Shown here: piece by piece, positions 15,896 through 23,998 of the stretch
Numbering within the stretch: the stretch's first letter is position 1
How the letters are laid out: each line of letters starts with the position of its first letter
Assembly: GCA_034420475.1 (NCBI GenBank)
Contig: DAOULH010000009.1
Coordinates: forward strand, 62,001-126,000
Direction of reading: 5' to 3'
Source of the DNA: Bin87 sp034420475
GTDB lineage: Bacteria; Chloroflexota; Dehalococcoidia; Lucifugimonadales; UBA3495
DNA length: 64,000 nt
Notes under the pieces: generated by a model
Database searches by the model: none
Told to the model about the DNA's origin: nothing
What the model saw: the letters and a program-made list of their open reading frames with translations, nothing else
Position numbers and translations under genes: made by a program

Positions 15896-16969
15896 ATGAC
15901 CACAACCATTGATTCCACGGCGCTGCCCGCCGTAGGCATCGACTTGCAGTACAGCCACACCATCGGCCGGGCGGAATTCTCCGGCCCGGGGTTCCGCAAC
16001 CCGACGGCCATGGCCCGGGGCGAAGAGGACGTGATGTACGTCGCCAACCGCTCCTACGACTACCGACCTGACGGGAAGCGCATCACCATGTGCACCGTGG
16101 GCGAGGAGTTCATCGGCGAGTTCGCCAAGGGCGTATTCGAGCAGGGCGACGGCGAGGCCGTGTCCACGGACGGCGCCATCATCTGGCCGACGGCGATCAC
16201 GGTCGGCCCCAACGGCAACGTGTACCTGGCGGACGAGTACCTGAACCGCATCAGCATCTACTCACCGGACGGCGAGTACCTCACCAAGTGGGAGCGTCCG
16301 GGCGACGGCGACGGCCAGTGGGACAAGCCCACCGGCATGGTGTTCGCGCCCAACGGGACCCTGTACCTGGTGGACTGCAACAACCACCGCGTGCAGATGC
16401 TCACCGCCGACGGCGAGTACATCGGCCAGTGGGGCGAGTTCGGGGACGGCCCCGGCCAGTTCAACATGCCCTTTGGCATCGAGGTTGACGGCGACGGGAA
16501 CGTGTACGTTGCTGACTGGCGCAACGACCGGATCCAGAAGTTCACCGCCGACGGCAAGTTCCTGATGCAGTTCGGCGAGACGGGGGACGGCCCCGCCCAG
16601 TTCAACCGCCCGACCGACGTGGCGGTGGACAGGGAAGGCGCGATCTACGTTGCCGACTGGAACAACGACCGGATGCAGATCTTCCACCCGGACGGTTCCT
16701 TTGCCGGAATGACGTACGGGGAGGGGACCATCTCCCAGTGGGGCATGGGCAAGTTGGACGCGAATCCCGAGATGTGGGAGGAGCGCAAGATTTCCCAGGG
16801 CCTTGATCGGGAAAAGCTGTTCTGGGGTCCGATTGCCGTGGAGTGCGACGACGAGGGTCGGATCTTCGTGGTGGAGACCGCGCGCTCGCGCATCCAGGTG
16901 TTCCACAAGCTGGACTCCCTGTTCTACGGAGTCAACGAGCGAGTGGCCGGCGGCGGCGGACGCCTGTAA
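15896..16969 (+). CDS. NHL-repeat beta-propeller protein
   Basis: 357 residues from ATG 15896 (GGAGGAA upstream). Repeated NHL units are easy to see: WPTAITVGPNGNVYLADEYL, KPTGMVFAPNGTLYLVDCNN, MPFGIEVDGDGNVYVADWRN and RPTDVAVDREGAIYVADWNN, each followed by a phrase like RIQKFTADGKFLMQFGE. This predicts a six-bladed propeller. There is no signal peptide. Relatives include lyases and binding scaffolds; nothing here fixes the role. The gene follows DUF1501 on the same strand across a family A repeat. Confidence 0.88.
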   Translation: MTTTIDSTALPAVGIDLQYSHTIGRAEFSGPGFRNPTAMARGEEDVMYVANRSYDYRPDGKRITMCTVGEEFIGEFAKGVFEQGDGEAVSTDGAIIWPTAITVGPNGNVYLADEYLNRISIYSPDGEYLTKWERPGDGDGQWDKPTGMVFAPNGTLYLVDCNNHRVQMLTADGEYIGQWGEFGDGPGQFNMPFGIEVDGDGNVYVADWRNDRIQKFTADGKFLMQFGETGDGPAQFNRPTDVAVDREGAIYVADWNNDRMQIFHPDGSFAGMTYGEGTISQWGMGKLDANPEMWEERKISQGLDREKLFWGPIAVECDDEGRIFVVETARSRIQVFHKLDSLFYGVNERVAGGGGRL

Positions 16970-16994
16970 GCCGGACCATTTCGACGTGATTTGT

Positions 16995-17018
16995 GGGGGA
17001 GGCTGTACGGCCTCCCCC
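16995..17018 (+). terminator. Terminator-like hairpin after the NHL gene
   Basis: Nine-base stem GGGGGAGGC/GCCTCCCCC with a six-base loop, 26 bases past the stop. There is no U-run, so the termination type is uncertain. Confidence 0.5.
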
Positions 17019-17179
17019 ATAAGCATGTTTGAACGGTCGCATTTTGGTTGCGGGAGATTTTGCTGCTCCAGTCGATGTCCGAGGGATCGGAAGTGGCGTG
17101 GGCTGACTGTTGCCGTCCGCACGGCGAGACTGTATCTTGTCAATATCCACTTCCGGTCTGAAGTCCGCTGGAGCCGCGT

Positions 17180-17350
17180 ATGCCGGACGTCCTTCTGCTC
17201 ATTGTCGTCATCGTGATTATTCTCGCAGGGACGGTAATGACGACCGGCTCAGTGCTGTACTTCGTGGTGGCTTTGTACAGGCTATTGCGAGGACGGCAGG
17301 GGCTGACCGAAAGGCCGGGAGAAACTGGGCCAAGCCAGGCTGACCCGTGA
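17180..17350 (+). CDS. Single-pass small membrane protein, 56 aa
   Basis: ATG 17180 begins MPDVLLLIVVIVIILAGTVM followed by a second hydrophobic run, SVLYFVVALYRLLRG, and a polar tail ending QADP. Its TGA stop overlaps the GTG start of the next gene by four bases (GTGA). That overlap, and the clean hydrophobic-then-polar design, are the evidence that this short frame is real. No ribosome site is obvious, and no family is recognised. Confidence 0.5.
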   Translation: MPDVLLLIVVIVIILAGTVMTTGSVLYFVVALYRLLRGRQGLTERPGETGPSQADP

Positions 17351-17553
17351 ACGTCATCGCAGCAATCGCCCTGGTGGCCGGCATCGGCCTTCTGGGTTGG
17401 GGAGGTCTCGGACTACTCGCAATAATGGAAGGGGATCCCGGCGGAGTTATGGCAAACCGGTTCGCCGAGGTTAACGACTGGATGGTCAAATCAGGCTTCG
17501 GAGTGGCTATCGGCGCAGGAGGTTATTTCGCCGGTAGGATGTCGGGGAAGTGA
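17347..17553 (+). CDS. Small membrane protein, 68 aa, coupled to the preceding gene
   Basis: The GTG start at 17347 lies in the GTGA overlap with the upstream stop, the standard arrangement for translational coupling. The protein opens with a glycine-rich membrane helix (AAIALVAGIGLLGWGGLGLL), has a short polar loop (NRFAEVNDWMVKS), and ends with a second apolar glycine-rich stretch (GFGVAIGAGGYFAG). Length and design suggest a helical-hairpin membrane peptide. Function is unknown. Confidence 0.5.
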   Translation: MNVIAAIALVAGIGLLGWGGLGLLAIMEGDPGGVMANRFAEVNDWMVKSGFGVAIGAGGYFAGRMSGK

Positions 17554-17715
17554 GGAGAGTCCCGCCCCAGAAACGCATTTCGTTGGCTGTGTGCTAATGC
17601 GCGAATATTATGCTCGACAGGTCGAGGTAGGGACATCGCCCGTTGACCGGAGGCGGGCCTGGTTGCCCGCCAGGTGCTATACTGGATTATCCATACGATT
17701 GATGAGTTCGATATT

Positions 17716-18144
17716 GTGACTACGCAGGAACATCTCGTCGCGCGTTTGAAGCCGCTGGGGATCAGGCTGACGCCCCAGCGCCTGGCCATTGCTGAAGTGG
17801 TGGTCAACTCGGCGGACCATCCCACGGTGCGCGACATATTCGAGAGGGTGCGGGATTTCTTCCCGTACGTGACGCTGGCGACGGTGTATTCCACGCTGGC
17901 GATGCTGGAGCGCGCGGGCATCGTGCGGGAGTTGCCCTTCCAGAAGCAGTCCCGTTATGACGCCAACCTGTCGCCCCACGCCAACCTGGTGTGCCTGGGC
18001 TGCGGCGCGGTGGTGGATGCGGACGTGGGCCAGGACGGCGTGGCGGAGCTGGAAAGGGCCGTAGGCCAAAGCACGGACTTCCAGATATCCTCGCAGCGGG
18101 TCGACTTCTACGGATATTGCGAAGGGTGCGCCCGGGACAACTGA
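17716..18144 (+). CDS. Fur/PerR-family metal-dependent repressor
   Basis: About 142 residues from GTG 17716 (a GTG at 17674 would add 14 residues that do not match the family). The winged-helix domain reads RLTPQRLAIAEVV, then DIFERVRDFFPYVTLATVYS with the recognition helix, and LERAGIVREL. The dimerisation domain has CLGCG and CEGC, the two CxxC pairs of the structural zinc site, and an upstream SPHANLVC histidine. Fur-family proteins repress iron, zinc or peroxide-response genes; the subclass cannot be fixed from sequence alone, though placement of histidine and aspartate is PerR-like. Weak start signals reduce certainty of the 5' end. Confidence 0.88.
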   Translation: MTTQEHLVARLKPLGIRLTPQRLAIAEVVVNSADHPTVRDIFERVRDFFPYVTLATVYSTLAMLERAGIVRELPFQKQSRYDANLSPHANLVCLGCGAVVDADVGQDGVAELERAVGQSTDFQISSQRVDFYGYCEGCARDN

Positions 18145-18183
18145 CTACACCAGGGCCGGTGCAAAGTTCATCCCGGCGGCAAC

Positions 18184-18273
18184 TGTCAGAATCAGGATTA
18201 CCAGGATTAGAGGATTTTCGGGATTTATGGACATCCTGAAAATCTCAAAATCCGGCAAATCCCGACTCTGACA
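18184..18273. repeat. Family C inverted-repeat element, short copy 2
   Basis: TGTCAGAATCAGGATTACCA on the left and AAATCCCGACTCTGACA on the right, with GAGGATTTTCGGGATT and AATCTCAAAATCCGGC between. Shorter than the other family C copies. Confidence 0.75.
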
Positions 18274-18314
18274 GTGACTTTGCAGTGTCTCTGATTGATG
18301 GGGTGTGATTAGAC

Positions 18315-19280
18315 GTGGTGACGTACCACATAAGCTACGGGGAGCCGAGACGGGGGTTCGATTACAAGAAGCTCCTGGCCGTGCTGGGCGTCCTGCTGGC
18401 GCTGCTCATCCTGGCCGCGATAGCGTATGGCATCTACTGGCTGGTGACCAACAGCGACGGCATAGACGTGCCGGACTTTGCGGCGTCGGAAGAGGCCCCG
18501 GCGGGCACGCCGTTGAACGAGGTCCTGGCCTCCCTGTACCTGGACAACACCAACACGGTGTTCCTGGTGGACGTGAGCCGGAGCATCGAGGACGGCGGGA
18601 ACTTGCCGGTGGTGAAAGAGGCACTGCTGGAGGTGGTGCTGCCCTACGTGGACCCGAGCAGCGGCAGGGCGGCGGAGAACAGCCGCGCGGCCCTGATGGC
18701 CTTCACCGATAAGGCCGAGCCGTTGGTGCCAATGGCGTCGTTTGACGAGTCGGGCGAAGTGGTGGCGATGTGGCTGAGTGAAGTCAATGACTTGCGTACC
18801 CACGACAAGCCGGCGTACATCTATGACGCGGTGAAGGATGCCCACGGGCTGCTGGAAGAATTGGACGATCCCGCCAGGTTGAACGCCATCGTGCTGCTGA
18901 CCGACGGCTCCGACGGGGGATTCAACGTGATTGATCCCGCCAGCGCGACGGTGTGTCCGCCGGAGGTGGGCGCGCCAGCCGGACAGGTGTGCAGCCGTGT
19001 GTCTGACGCTGTGACCGGGGAAGATGCTTACGTGCCGTTCAACCCGGCGAGCCTGCAACCGTGTCCCGCGCAGTTGGGCGTGGCTGATGGCATGGCTTGC
19101 TCGGAATCCTCCAGCGCAACGAGCGAAACGGAATTGCTGGCGCTGCTGGGCTCCGAGGGGAAGGTATCCAACCTGATGCTGCACACGATTGGGTTCGGCC
19201 AGGAAGCGGACCAGACGCTGCTGAAGCTGCTGGCCAAGGCGGGCCAGCACGAAGGCCGCTACGTCTACGCCGACCACTAG
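18315..19280 (+). CDS. Membrane-anchored von Willebrand factor A domain protein
   Basis: 321 residues starting at GTG 18315. One N-terminal membrane helix (LLAVLGVLLALLILAAIAYG, about 20-40) anchors an extracytoplasmic VWA domain. The metal-ion-dependent adhesion site is intact: DVSRS (DxSxS) near 84, a threonine in AFTDK near 135 and the aspartate in LLTDGSDG near 198. A cysteine-containing insert (CPPEVGAPAGQVC, then CPAQLGVADGMAC) is probably disulfide bonded. VWA domains mediate protein-protein contacts. recF begins 20 bases after its stop. Confidence 0.85.
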   Translation: MVTYHISYGEPRRGFDYKKLLAVLGVLLALLILAAIAYGIYWLVTNSDGIDVPDFAASEEAPAGTPLNEVLASLYLDNTNTVFLVDVSRSIEDGGNLPVVKEALLEVVLPYVDPSSGRAAENSRAALMAFTDKAEPLVPMASFDESGEVVAMWLSEVNDLRTHDKPAYIYDAVKDAHGLLEELDDPARLNAIVLLTDGSDGGFNVIDPASATVCPPEVGAPAGQVCSRVSDAVTGEDAYVPFNPASLQPCPAQLGVADGMACSESSSATSETELLALLGSEGKVSNLMLHTIGFGQEADQTLLKLLAKAGQHEGRYVYADH

Positions 19281-19300
19281 GCGGTCCCCGGGTTCGCCCC

Positions 19301-20491
19301 TTGGCCCGAATCACGCGGCTCAGCCTGGTCAACTACCGCAATTTCCGCGAGGTTGACATCGCGCCGCCGGCGGGGGTGTCAGTGTTCCACGGCGGCAACG
19401 CCCAGGGCAAGACGTCCCTGCTGGAGGCGGCGTACACGCTGGCGGTGGGCCGGTCCTTCCGCACGGAGCGCGAGCGGGAGGCGCTCAACTTCGATGCGGC
19501 GCGGGACGGCGCGGCGGCCTACATCACCGGGACGGCCTGCGTCGATGGGCAATCGCTCATGGTGGTGATCGGCTACCAGCCGACGGTTCGAGAGGCCGGG
19601 AGCGACGGGGCTGGTGATGCCGACGGCTCCGTACCGGCGACATTGCCACCCGTGACCAAGCAGATACGAGTAAACCGCCAGCCGGCCACGGCGTCCGGCC
19701 TGGTCGGTCGGATCGCTGCGTCGCTGTTCTCGGTGGACGACCTGGACCTGGTGCTGGGATCGCCGGCGCACCGGCGGCGTTATCTTGACGTGCTGATCAG
19801 CCAGGCGGACCGGTTGTATCTCCAGGCGCTGCAACGGTTCCAGGCCGCCCTGCGGAACCGGAACGGCCTGCTGCGGCGGCGACGGGAGGGCCACGTGGAT
19901 CCGGAGGAGCTGGAGTATTGGGACGAGCAACTGGTCCAGTGGGGGGCGGCGGTGACCTTCGGGCGGGCCCGGGCGCTGGCACGGCTGGCGCATTTTGCGC
20001 GCTTTCAGCACGGCGAGCTAGGCGAACCGGGGCAGGAGTTGGCTCTGGAGTACGTGCCCAGCGTGCCGCCAGGGGAGGGCGTTGACGAAACCGCGGCGGC
20101 GTTTCGGCGGGAGTTGGAGCGTGGGTCAGCGCGGGAGCAGGCCACCGCGGTTACGGCGGTGGGGCCGCACCGCGACAACTTCACGACGCGCCTCAACGGG
20201 CTGGATTCTGCGTCGTTCGCGTCGCGGGGCGAGGCGCGCACCATCGCGCTGGCGCTGCGGCTGGCAGAGGCGGAATACCTGGCGGAAACGCGGGGCGATG
20301 ATCCGGTCATCCTGCTGGATGACGTGTTTTCGGAAATGGACGACCACCGGCGGGAGAGGGTCTTGCAAAAGGTCGCCCGGTATCGCCAGACTCTGATCAC
20401 CACCACCGACGTCGGGGCGGTTCGGGCCGCATTGGGCGACGGCGCCGCCTACTTCCGCGTGGCCGACGGGATGGTGTCTAATGAAGCATGA
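19301..20491 (+). CDS. recF: DNA replication and repair protein RecF
   Basis: 396 residues from TTG 19301. RecF is an SMC-like ATPase that loads RecA at gapped DNA. Visible features: ITRLSLVNYRNF at the start, Walker A GGNAQGKTS near 30, VGPHRDNF near 285, and the ABC signature region SRGEARTIALALRLAEAEYL. Walker B is VILLDDVFSEMD near 340. The length is normal apart from a loop near 95-120 (GSDGAGDADGSVPATLPP). It is not beside dnaN or gyrB as in many bacteria, but directly after a VWA gene. No good ribosome site is present, so translation may depend on the upstream gene. Confidence 0.93.
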   Translation: MARITRLSLVNYRNFREVDIAPPAGVSVFHGGNAQGKTSLLEAAYTLAVGRSFRTEREREALNFDAARDGAAAYITGTACVDGQSLMVVIGYQPTVREAGSDGAGDADGSVPATLPPVTKQIRVNRQPATASGLVGRIAASLFSVDDLDLVLGSPAHRRRYLDVLISQADRLYLQALQRFQAALRNRNGLLRRRREGHVDPEELEYWDEQLVQWGAAVTFGRARALARLAHFARFQHGELGEPGQELALEYVPSVPPGEGVDETAAAFRRELERGSAREQATAVTAVGPHRDNFTTRLNGLDSASFASRGEARTIALALRLAEAEYLAETRGDDPVILLDDVFSEMDDHRRERVLQKVARYRQTLITTTDVGAVRAALGDGAAYFRVADGMVSNEA

Positions 20492-20508
20492 AAACGGCTG
20501 CGGCCATC

Positions 20509-20550
20509 CGTCAGCATCAGGATTGCAAGATTACAGGATTGGCAGGATTA
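20509..20550. repeat. Family C fragment
   Basis: GTCAGCATCAGGATTGCAAG and ACAGGATTGGCAGGATTACG match the left half of the family C elements. No right arm is present. Confidence 0.5.
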
Positions 20551-20591
20551 CGAGGGCCTGATACCGAAGCTCACTCATACCCATTTTGTCT

Positions 20592-20722
20592 TTCACATCG
20601 ATATACAGGATGGACCGGATTTGATGGATTATTGTCAGCGTCCCGGATGGCGAGACGCTGCTGTGATCGGAACGCTGAGACGGTATCGCCAGCATCCTGT
20701 TCATCCTGTCCATCAATGTAAG
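20592..20722. repeat. Family D inverted-repeat element, copy 3
   Basis: TTCACATCGATATACAGGAT and GGACCGGATTTGATGGATT oppose CATCCTGTTCATCCTGTCCA and TCAATGTA. At its centre is a second small palindrome, CAGCGTC...GACGCTG. Confidence 0.7.
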
Positions 20723-20811
20723 ATTACTCCGGTCGCGGTTTACAGGGTACGCGTGAGAATCTCGAGGGCCTTGAAACCAGGCAAATGCCGCTCCTGACGA
20801 AATTGCGTTGT

Positions 20812-21597
20812 ATGAATACTGAAACGATAACCGCCGCCGCTCAAATCCTGGCCGCCGCCGAGTATGCCGTTGCGCTGACCGGCGCCGGGCTGTCGGTGGA
20901 GAGCGGGATACCGTCATTTCGCGGGCCGGACGGCCTGTGGACCAAGTACGGGCAGCCGAGCAACCTGTCGTACCGGGTGTTCTCGCGGGACCCGCAGGAC
21001 TGGTGGGAGAAGCGTTTGAGCGACGAGGTGACGCCGGGAAATCCCACCTACGACCTCAAGGATGCGGTGGACAACGCCCAGCCCAACCCGGGCCACGTTG
21101 CCATCGCGGAACTGGAGTCTGCCGGCATCATCAGGGCGGTGATCACGCAGAACGTGGACGACCTGCACGGCAGGGCGGGCAGCCGCAACCTGCTGGAGAT
21201 CCACGGCAACCGCAACTACCTGCGCTGCATCGGTTGCGGCTGGCGGCGGCCACGGGCGGAGTACGCCATCACCGACGTGCCGCCGCTGTGCGCTGAATGC
21301 GGCGGAGTCATCAAGCTGGACACGGTGATGTTCGGCGAGCCGATCCCGCGAGCGGTGCTGGACGCCTGCTTCGCGGAGACGCAGCGGTGCGACGCGATGC
21401 TGCTGGTGGGGACGTCGGGGGCGGTGAATCCGGCGGCGCAACTGCCGCTGCTGGCCCGGGAGCGGGGCGCCAGGATCATCGAGGTCAACCCCGAGCCGAC
21501 GCAGCTTACGGCCGCGGCGGACGTGGTCGTTGCGGGGCCGGCCGGCGAGATGCTGCCGCTGATCGTGCAAGCACTGTCGGACATCGATAAGAACTGA
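20812..21597 (+). CDS. Sirtuin (Sir2-family NAD-dependent protein deacylase)
   Basis: 261 residues from ATG 20812 (an ATG at 20785 is possible; neither has a strong ribosome site). It removes acyl groups from lysines using NAD+. Motifs in order: ALTGAGLSVESGIPSFRG (NAD site), TQNVDDLHGRAGS, the catalytic histidine in LEIHGN, a zinc site CIGCGW and CAECGG, and LLVGTSGAVNPAA. Normal length for bacterial CobB-like sirtuins. The fourth helix region DPQDWWEK is less typical, so acyl preference cannot be predicted. Confidence 0.92.
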   Translation: MNTETITAAAQILAAAEYAVALTGAGLSVESGIPSFRGPDGLWTKYGQPSNLSYRVFSRDPQDWWEKRLSDEVTPGNPTYDLKDAVDNAQPNPGHVAIAELESAGIIRAVITQNVDDLHGRAGSRNLLEIHGNRNYLRCIGCGWRRPRAEYAITDVPPLCAECGGVIKLDTVMFGEPIPRAVLDACFAETQRCDAMLLVGTSGAVNPAAQLPLLARERGARIIEVNPEPTQLTAAADVVVAGPAGEMLPLIVQALSDIDKN

Positions 21598-21624
21598 TCA
21601 CCCGGCGACGGCGTACCAGCAACC

Positions 21625-22851
21625 ATGCTAGAGACCGTGAACCAATGGCTCCTGGGGTTCGTGGCCGCCGCGGCCGCGATCGGGCTGACCTGGCAGGACC
21701 TGCTGGTGAGCCTGGCGATTGTGGCCGGGTCGGTCCTGGCGGCCTTTCTGTTCAGCCGGATACTGTTCCGGTTGATGTTGCGGGCGGCGAGCGTGTTCCC
21801 CGGCGACTTGGACGACCACCTGGTTGCCGAGGCCAAGGGGCCGGTAACCGCGTACATCATCCTGCTGGGGGTGTACCTGGCGGTCAAGATACCGCTGGGA
21901 CTGCCGCATACCATCGACGCCGTGGTGGACCGGGTGTTCGCCGTGGGCGCCATCATGGTGGGCGCGTACATGATCAACGTGGTGGGCACCAGCGGATTGA
22001 CCTGGCTGCAGGATTACCTGGGCAACACGCCGGCGGCAAACACCAGCAGCTGGGCGCTGCCGCTGGCGCGGCGCGGCCTGCTGATCGTCGTGGCGGTGAT
22101 GGCGGTTATGGTGTCGCTGGACATACTGGGCATCAACATCACGCCGCTGATCGCGGGGCTGGGCATCGGCGGGCTGGCGGTGGCGCTGGCGCTCCAGCCG
22201 ACGTTGAGCAACTTGTTCGCAGGGACCTACGTGATCACGGAAGGCGTGGTTAACCCGGGGGACTATATCGACATGGAGGGCGGGGTCAGCGGGTACGTGG
22301 TGGACGTGAACTGGCGGAGCACCCGGTTGCGGACATGGGGGAACAACCTGGTGATAGTGCCGAACTCGCGGTTCGCGGAGACAGTCATCACCAACTACAG
22401 CAAGCCCGACGAGCACGTGAACGTGTACCTGACCTGCGGCGTGGCCTACGAAAGCGACCTGGGCCGGGTGGAGCAGGTCGGATACGAGGTCATGGAGCAG
22501 GTGCTGGCCGAGCATCCGGGCGCCATGCTGGAATACGGCGCCTACTTCGGCTACGAGAACTTCGGGGAGAGCAACGTGGACTTCTGGCTGTTCGTGCAGG
22601 CGAAGGACCGGCTGGCCAGCTTCGAGGTCCGCAGCGAGTTGATCAAGCAGTTGCACGCCCGTCTGACCGAGGAAGGGATCACGATCAACTACCCGGTGCG
22701 GACGCTGCACTTCCCGGACGGCTGGAACCCGCAGGACGGAACGCCGCTGCCGCCGCCGCCCGCCACGGTGCGGCGGCCGGCGATATCGCATTCGCGGCCG
22801 GCGACAGCCGAAGATACACCCGACGGCGGTGGAGACGGGCCGGACGTTTAG
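21625..22851 (+). CDS. MscS-family mechanosensitive channel
   Basis: 408 residues, 27 bases after the sirtuin gene. Several N-terminal membrane helices lead to the pore helix LIAGLGIGGLAVALALQPTL, which has the glycine/alanine pattern of MscS TM3. Next is the beta domain (EGVVNPGDYIDMEGGVSGYV and VDVNWRSTRLRTWGNNLVIV with VPNSRF) and the alpha/beta vestibule. A proline-rich disordered tail ends the protein. It would open under membrane tension to release solutes during osmotic downshock. Confidence 0.93.
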   Translation: MLETVNQWLLGFVAAAAAIGLTWQDLLVSLAIVAGSVLAAFLFSRILFRLMLRAASVFPGDLDDHLVAEAKGPVTAYIILLGVYLAVKIPLGLPHTIDAVVDRVFAVGAIMVGAYMINVVGTSGLTWLQDYLGNTPAANTSSWALPLARRGLLIVVAVMAVMVSLDILGINITPLIAGLGIGGLAVALALQPTLSNLFAGTYVITEGVVNPGDYIDMEGGVSGYVVDVNWRSTRLRTWGNNLVIVPNSRFAETVITNYSKPDEHVNVYLTCGVAYESDLGRVEQVGYEVMEQVLAEHPGAMLEYGAYFGYENFGESNVDFWLFVQAKDRLASFEVRSELIKQLHARLTEEGITINYPVRTLHFPDGWNPQDGTPLPPPPATVRRPAISHSRPATAEDTPDGGGDGPDV

Positions 22852-22883
22852 GGGGCAACTCAGGTGACGGCAGGAAGCAGGGA

Positions 22884-23825
22884 ATGGCTAAGAGCCTGAA
22901 AATCCCTTGGGGGTTGCGAACGGCAACGGGCACAATTGTCCATGTTGACGATGTGCCTAATGGGAATGCGTGCGGTTGCGTGTGCCCGTCCTGTGGTGCC
23001 GCGTTACAAGCCAGGAACGCGGGAACCAAAATTGCCCATCACTTTGCCCATGTCCCTGATGTTGATCGGCCGGGAGCCTGCGAGGGATGGTTGCATGGAA
23101 CAGGAAAGCACCTACTGTTCCAAAGGATCCAAATAGCGTTGAATGAAGGGAAGCCAGTGCCGCTGAATTGGCAATGCGCTGAGTGTGCTTGTAAGCACGA
23201 AGGTAATCTACTGAAGTGGGTTGACTCCGCGCATCTTGAAACTGTCATAGAGGAAGCCAATATCAGGCCGGATATACATTTGAAATCGAAAGATAAGCCC
23301 AGCAAACTAATCGAGATCGTAGACACTCATCCGCCCGACCTTGCCGTGCATCGGTTCTGCGAAGCAAACGGCTTGCCTCTATTAATTTTCACCATCGATG
23401 ACGCAATGGATTTGGACGCAGTGATCCTTGCTCCCACCCTTGAGCCAGAGGCGCACTACGTAAACGGTTGCCCCTGCCCGCTATGCATCCGTTGCGGGGT
23501 GGTTCGCAGCTGCACAGATGCGCATAGGTATTGCGAGATGTGCGGCACTTGCGTCGAGGACCAGCAAGGCCAATTTGGCGGATACGGGGATCACGTTCAT
23601 TGCGCGGAGTGCAAGGAAGTGATCGCAGAACCTAGACAATATTCCCGCCATTACTGTTGTTATGTGGCCAAAAGGTATGGCGTGCCAGTGTGCCGAGACA
23701 AGGACGATCATCTTCATCGGCATTGTAAACAATGTGGCAAAAGGATCACCAGAACGAACGTCTGGGGCGAGTTCTGGGAGTTCTGTTGGGACTGCCGCAG
23801 AAACAATTTGCCATCGAGGGGTTAG
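22884..23825 (+). CDS. CoiA-like nuclease-family protein with cysteine-rich tail
   Basis: 313 residues from ATG 22884 (GGAAGCAGGGA upstream). The N-terminus has the CoiA zinc-ribbon phrase CPSCGAALQARNAGTKIAHH then FAHV, and WLHGTGKHLLFQ. The centre has RPDIHLKSKDKPSKLIEIVD, fitting the D...E-x core of the PD-(D/E)XK fold found in CoiA proteins. The last 110 residues carry many CxxC pairs (CPCPLCIRCG, CEMCGTC, CAECKE, CKQCGKR, CWDCRR), suggesting several zinc ribbons. CoiA acts in competence and recombination in Firmicutes; whether that role applies here is unknown. GC is lower than around it, so transfer is possible. Confidence 0.75.
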   Translation: MAKSLKIPWGLRTATGTIVHVDDVPNGNACGCVCPSCGAALQARNAGTKIAHHFAHVPDVDRPGACEGWLHGTGKHLLFQRIQIALNEGKPVPLNWQCAECACKHEGNLLKWVDSAHLETVIEEANIRPDIHLKSKDKPSKLIEIVDTHPPDLAVHRFCEANGLPLLIFTIDDAMDLDAVILAPTLEPEAHYVNGCPCPLCIRCGVVRSCTDAHRYCEMCGTCVEDQQGQFGGYGDHVHCAECKEVIAEPRQYSRHYCCYVAKRYGVPVCRDKDDHLHRHCKQCGKRITRTNVWGEFWEFCWDCRRNNLPSRG

Positions 23826-23882
23826 AACGCCCCATTATCAACCGGTACTGAATTGAACCTCAGCGGTACTGGTCGATTGAAG

Positions 23883-23990
23883 GGTTTGGCGTTCCTTCAC
23901 CGGGAGAGGTCGCAGGCGATGGCCTGGAGTCCAGGGTCGCCGATGGTGCTGGGTGATGTGGGTCTCGCAGCAGAAGGACTTGACGGCGGA
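23883..23990 (-). pseudogene. Degenerate copy of the 3' end of the selenoprotein B-like gene
   Basis: On the minus strand this reads AVKSFCCETHITQ, matching LKAFCYEARMAQ of the intact gene at 25207-26409. The following DNA (CGGGAGAGGTCGCAGGCGAT, GGCCTGGAGT) aligns with CGGGAGAGGCCGTAGGCGGT and GGCCTGGAGT at 25210-25245, but deletions have broken the frame. The orphan membrane-protein gene lies between the two copies. Confidence 0.7.
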
Positions 23991-23998
23991 ACGGGCGT

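Noticed and set aside
17674..17715. Upstream GTG as the Fur start
   Set aside because: It adds residues unlike any Fur N-terminus and has no ribosome site; a TATACT box lies in the same place.
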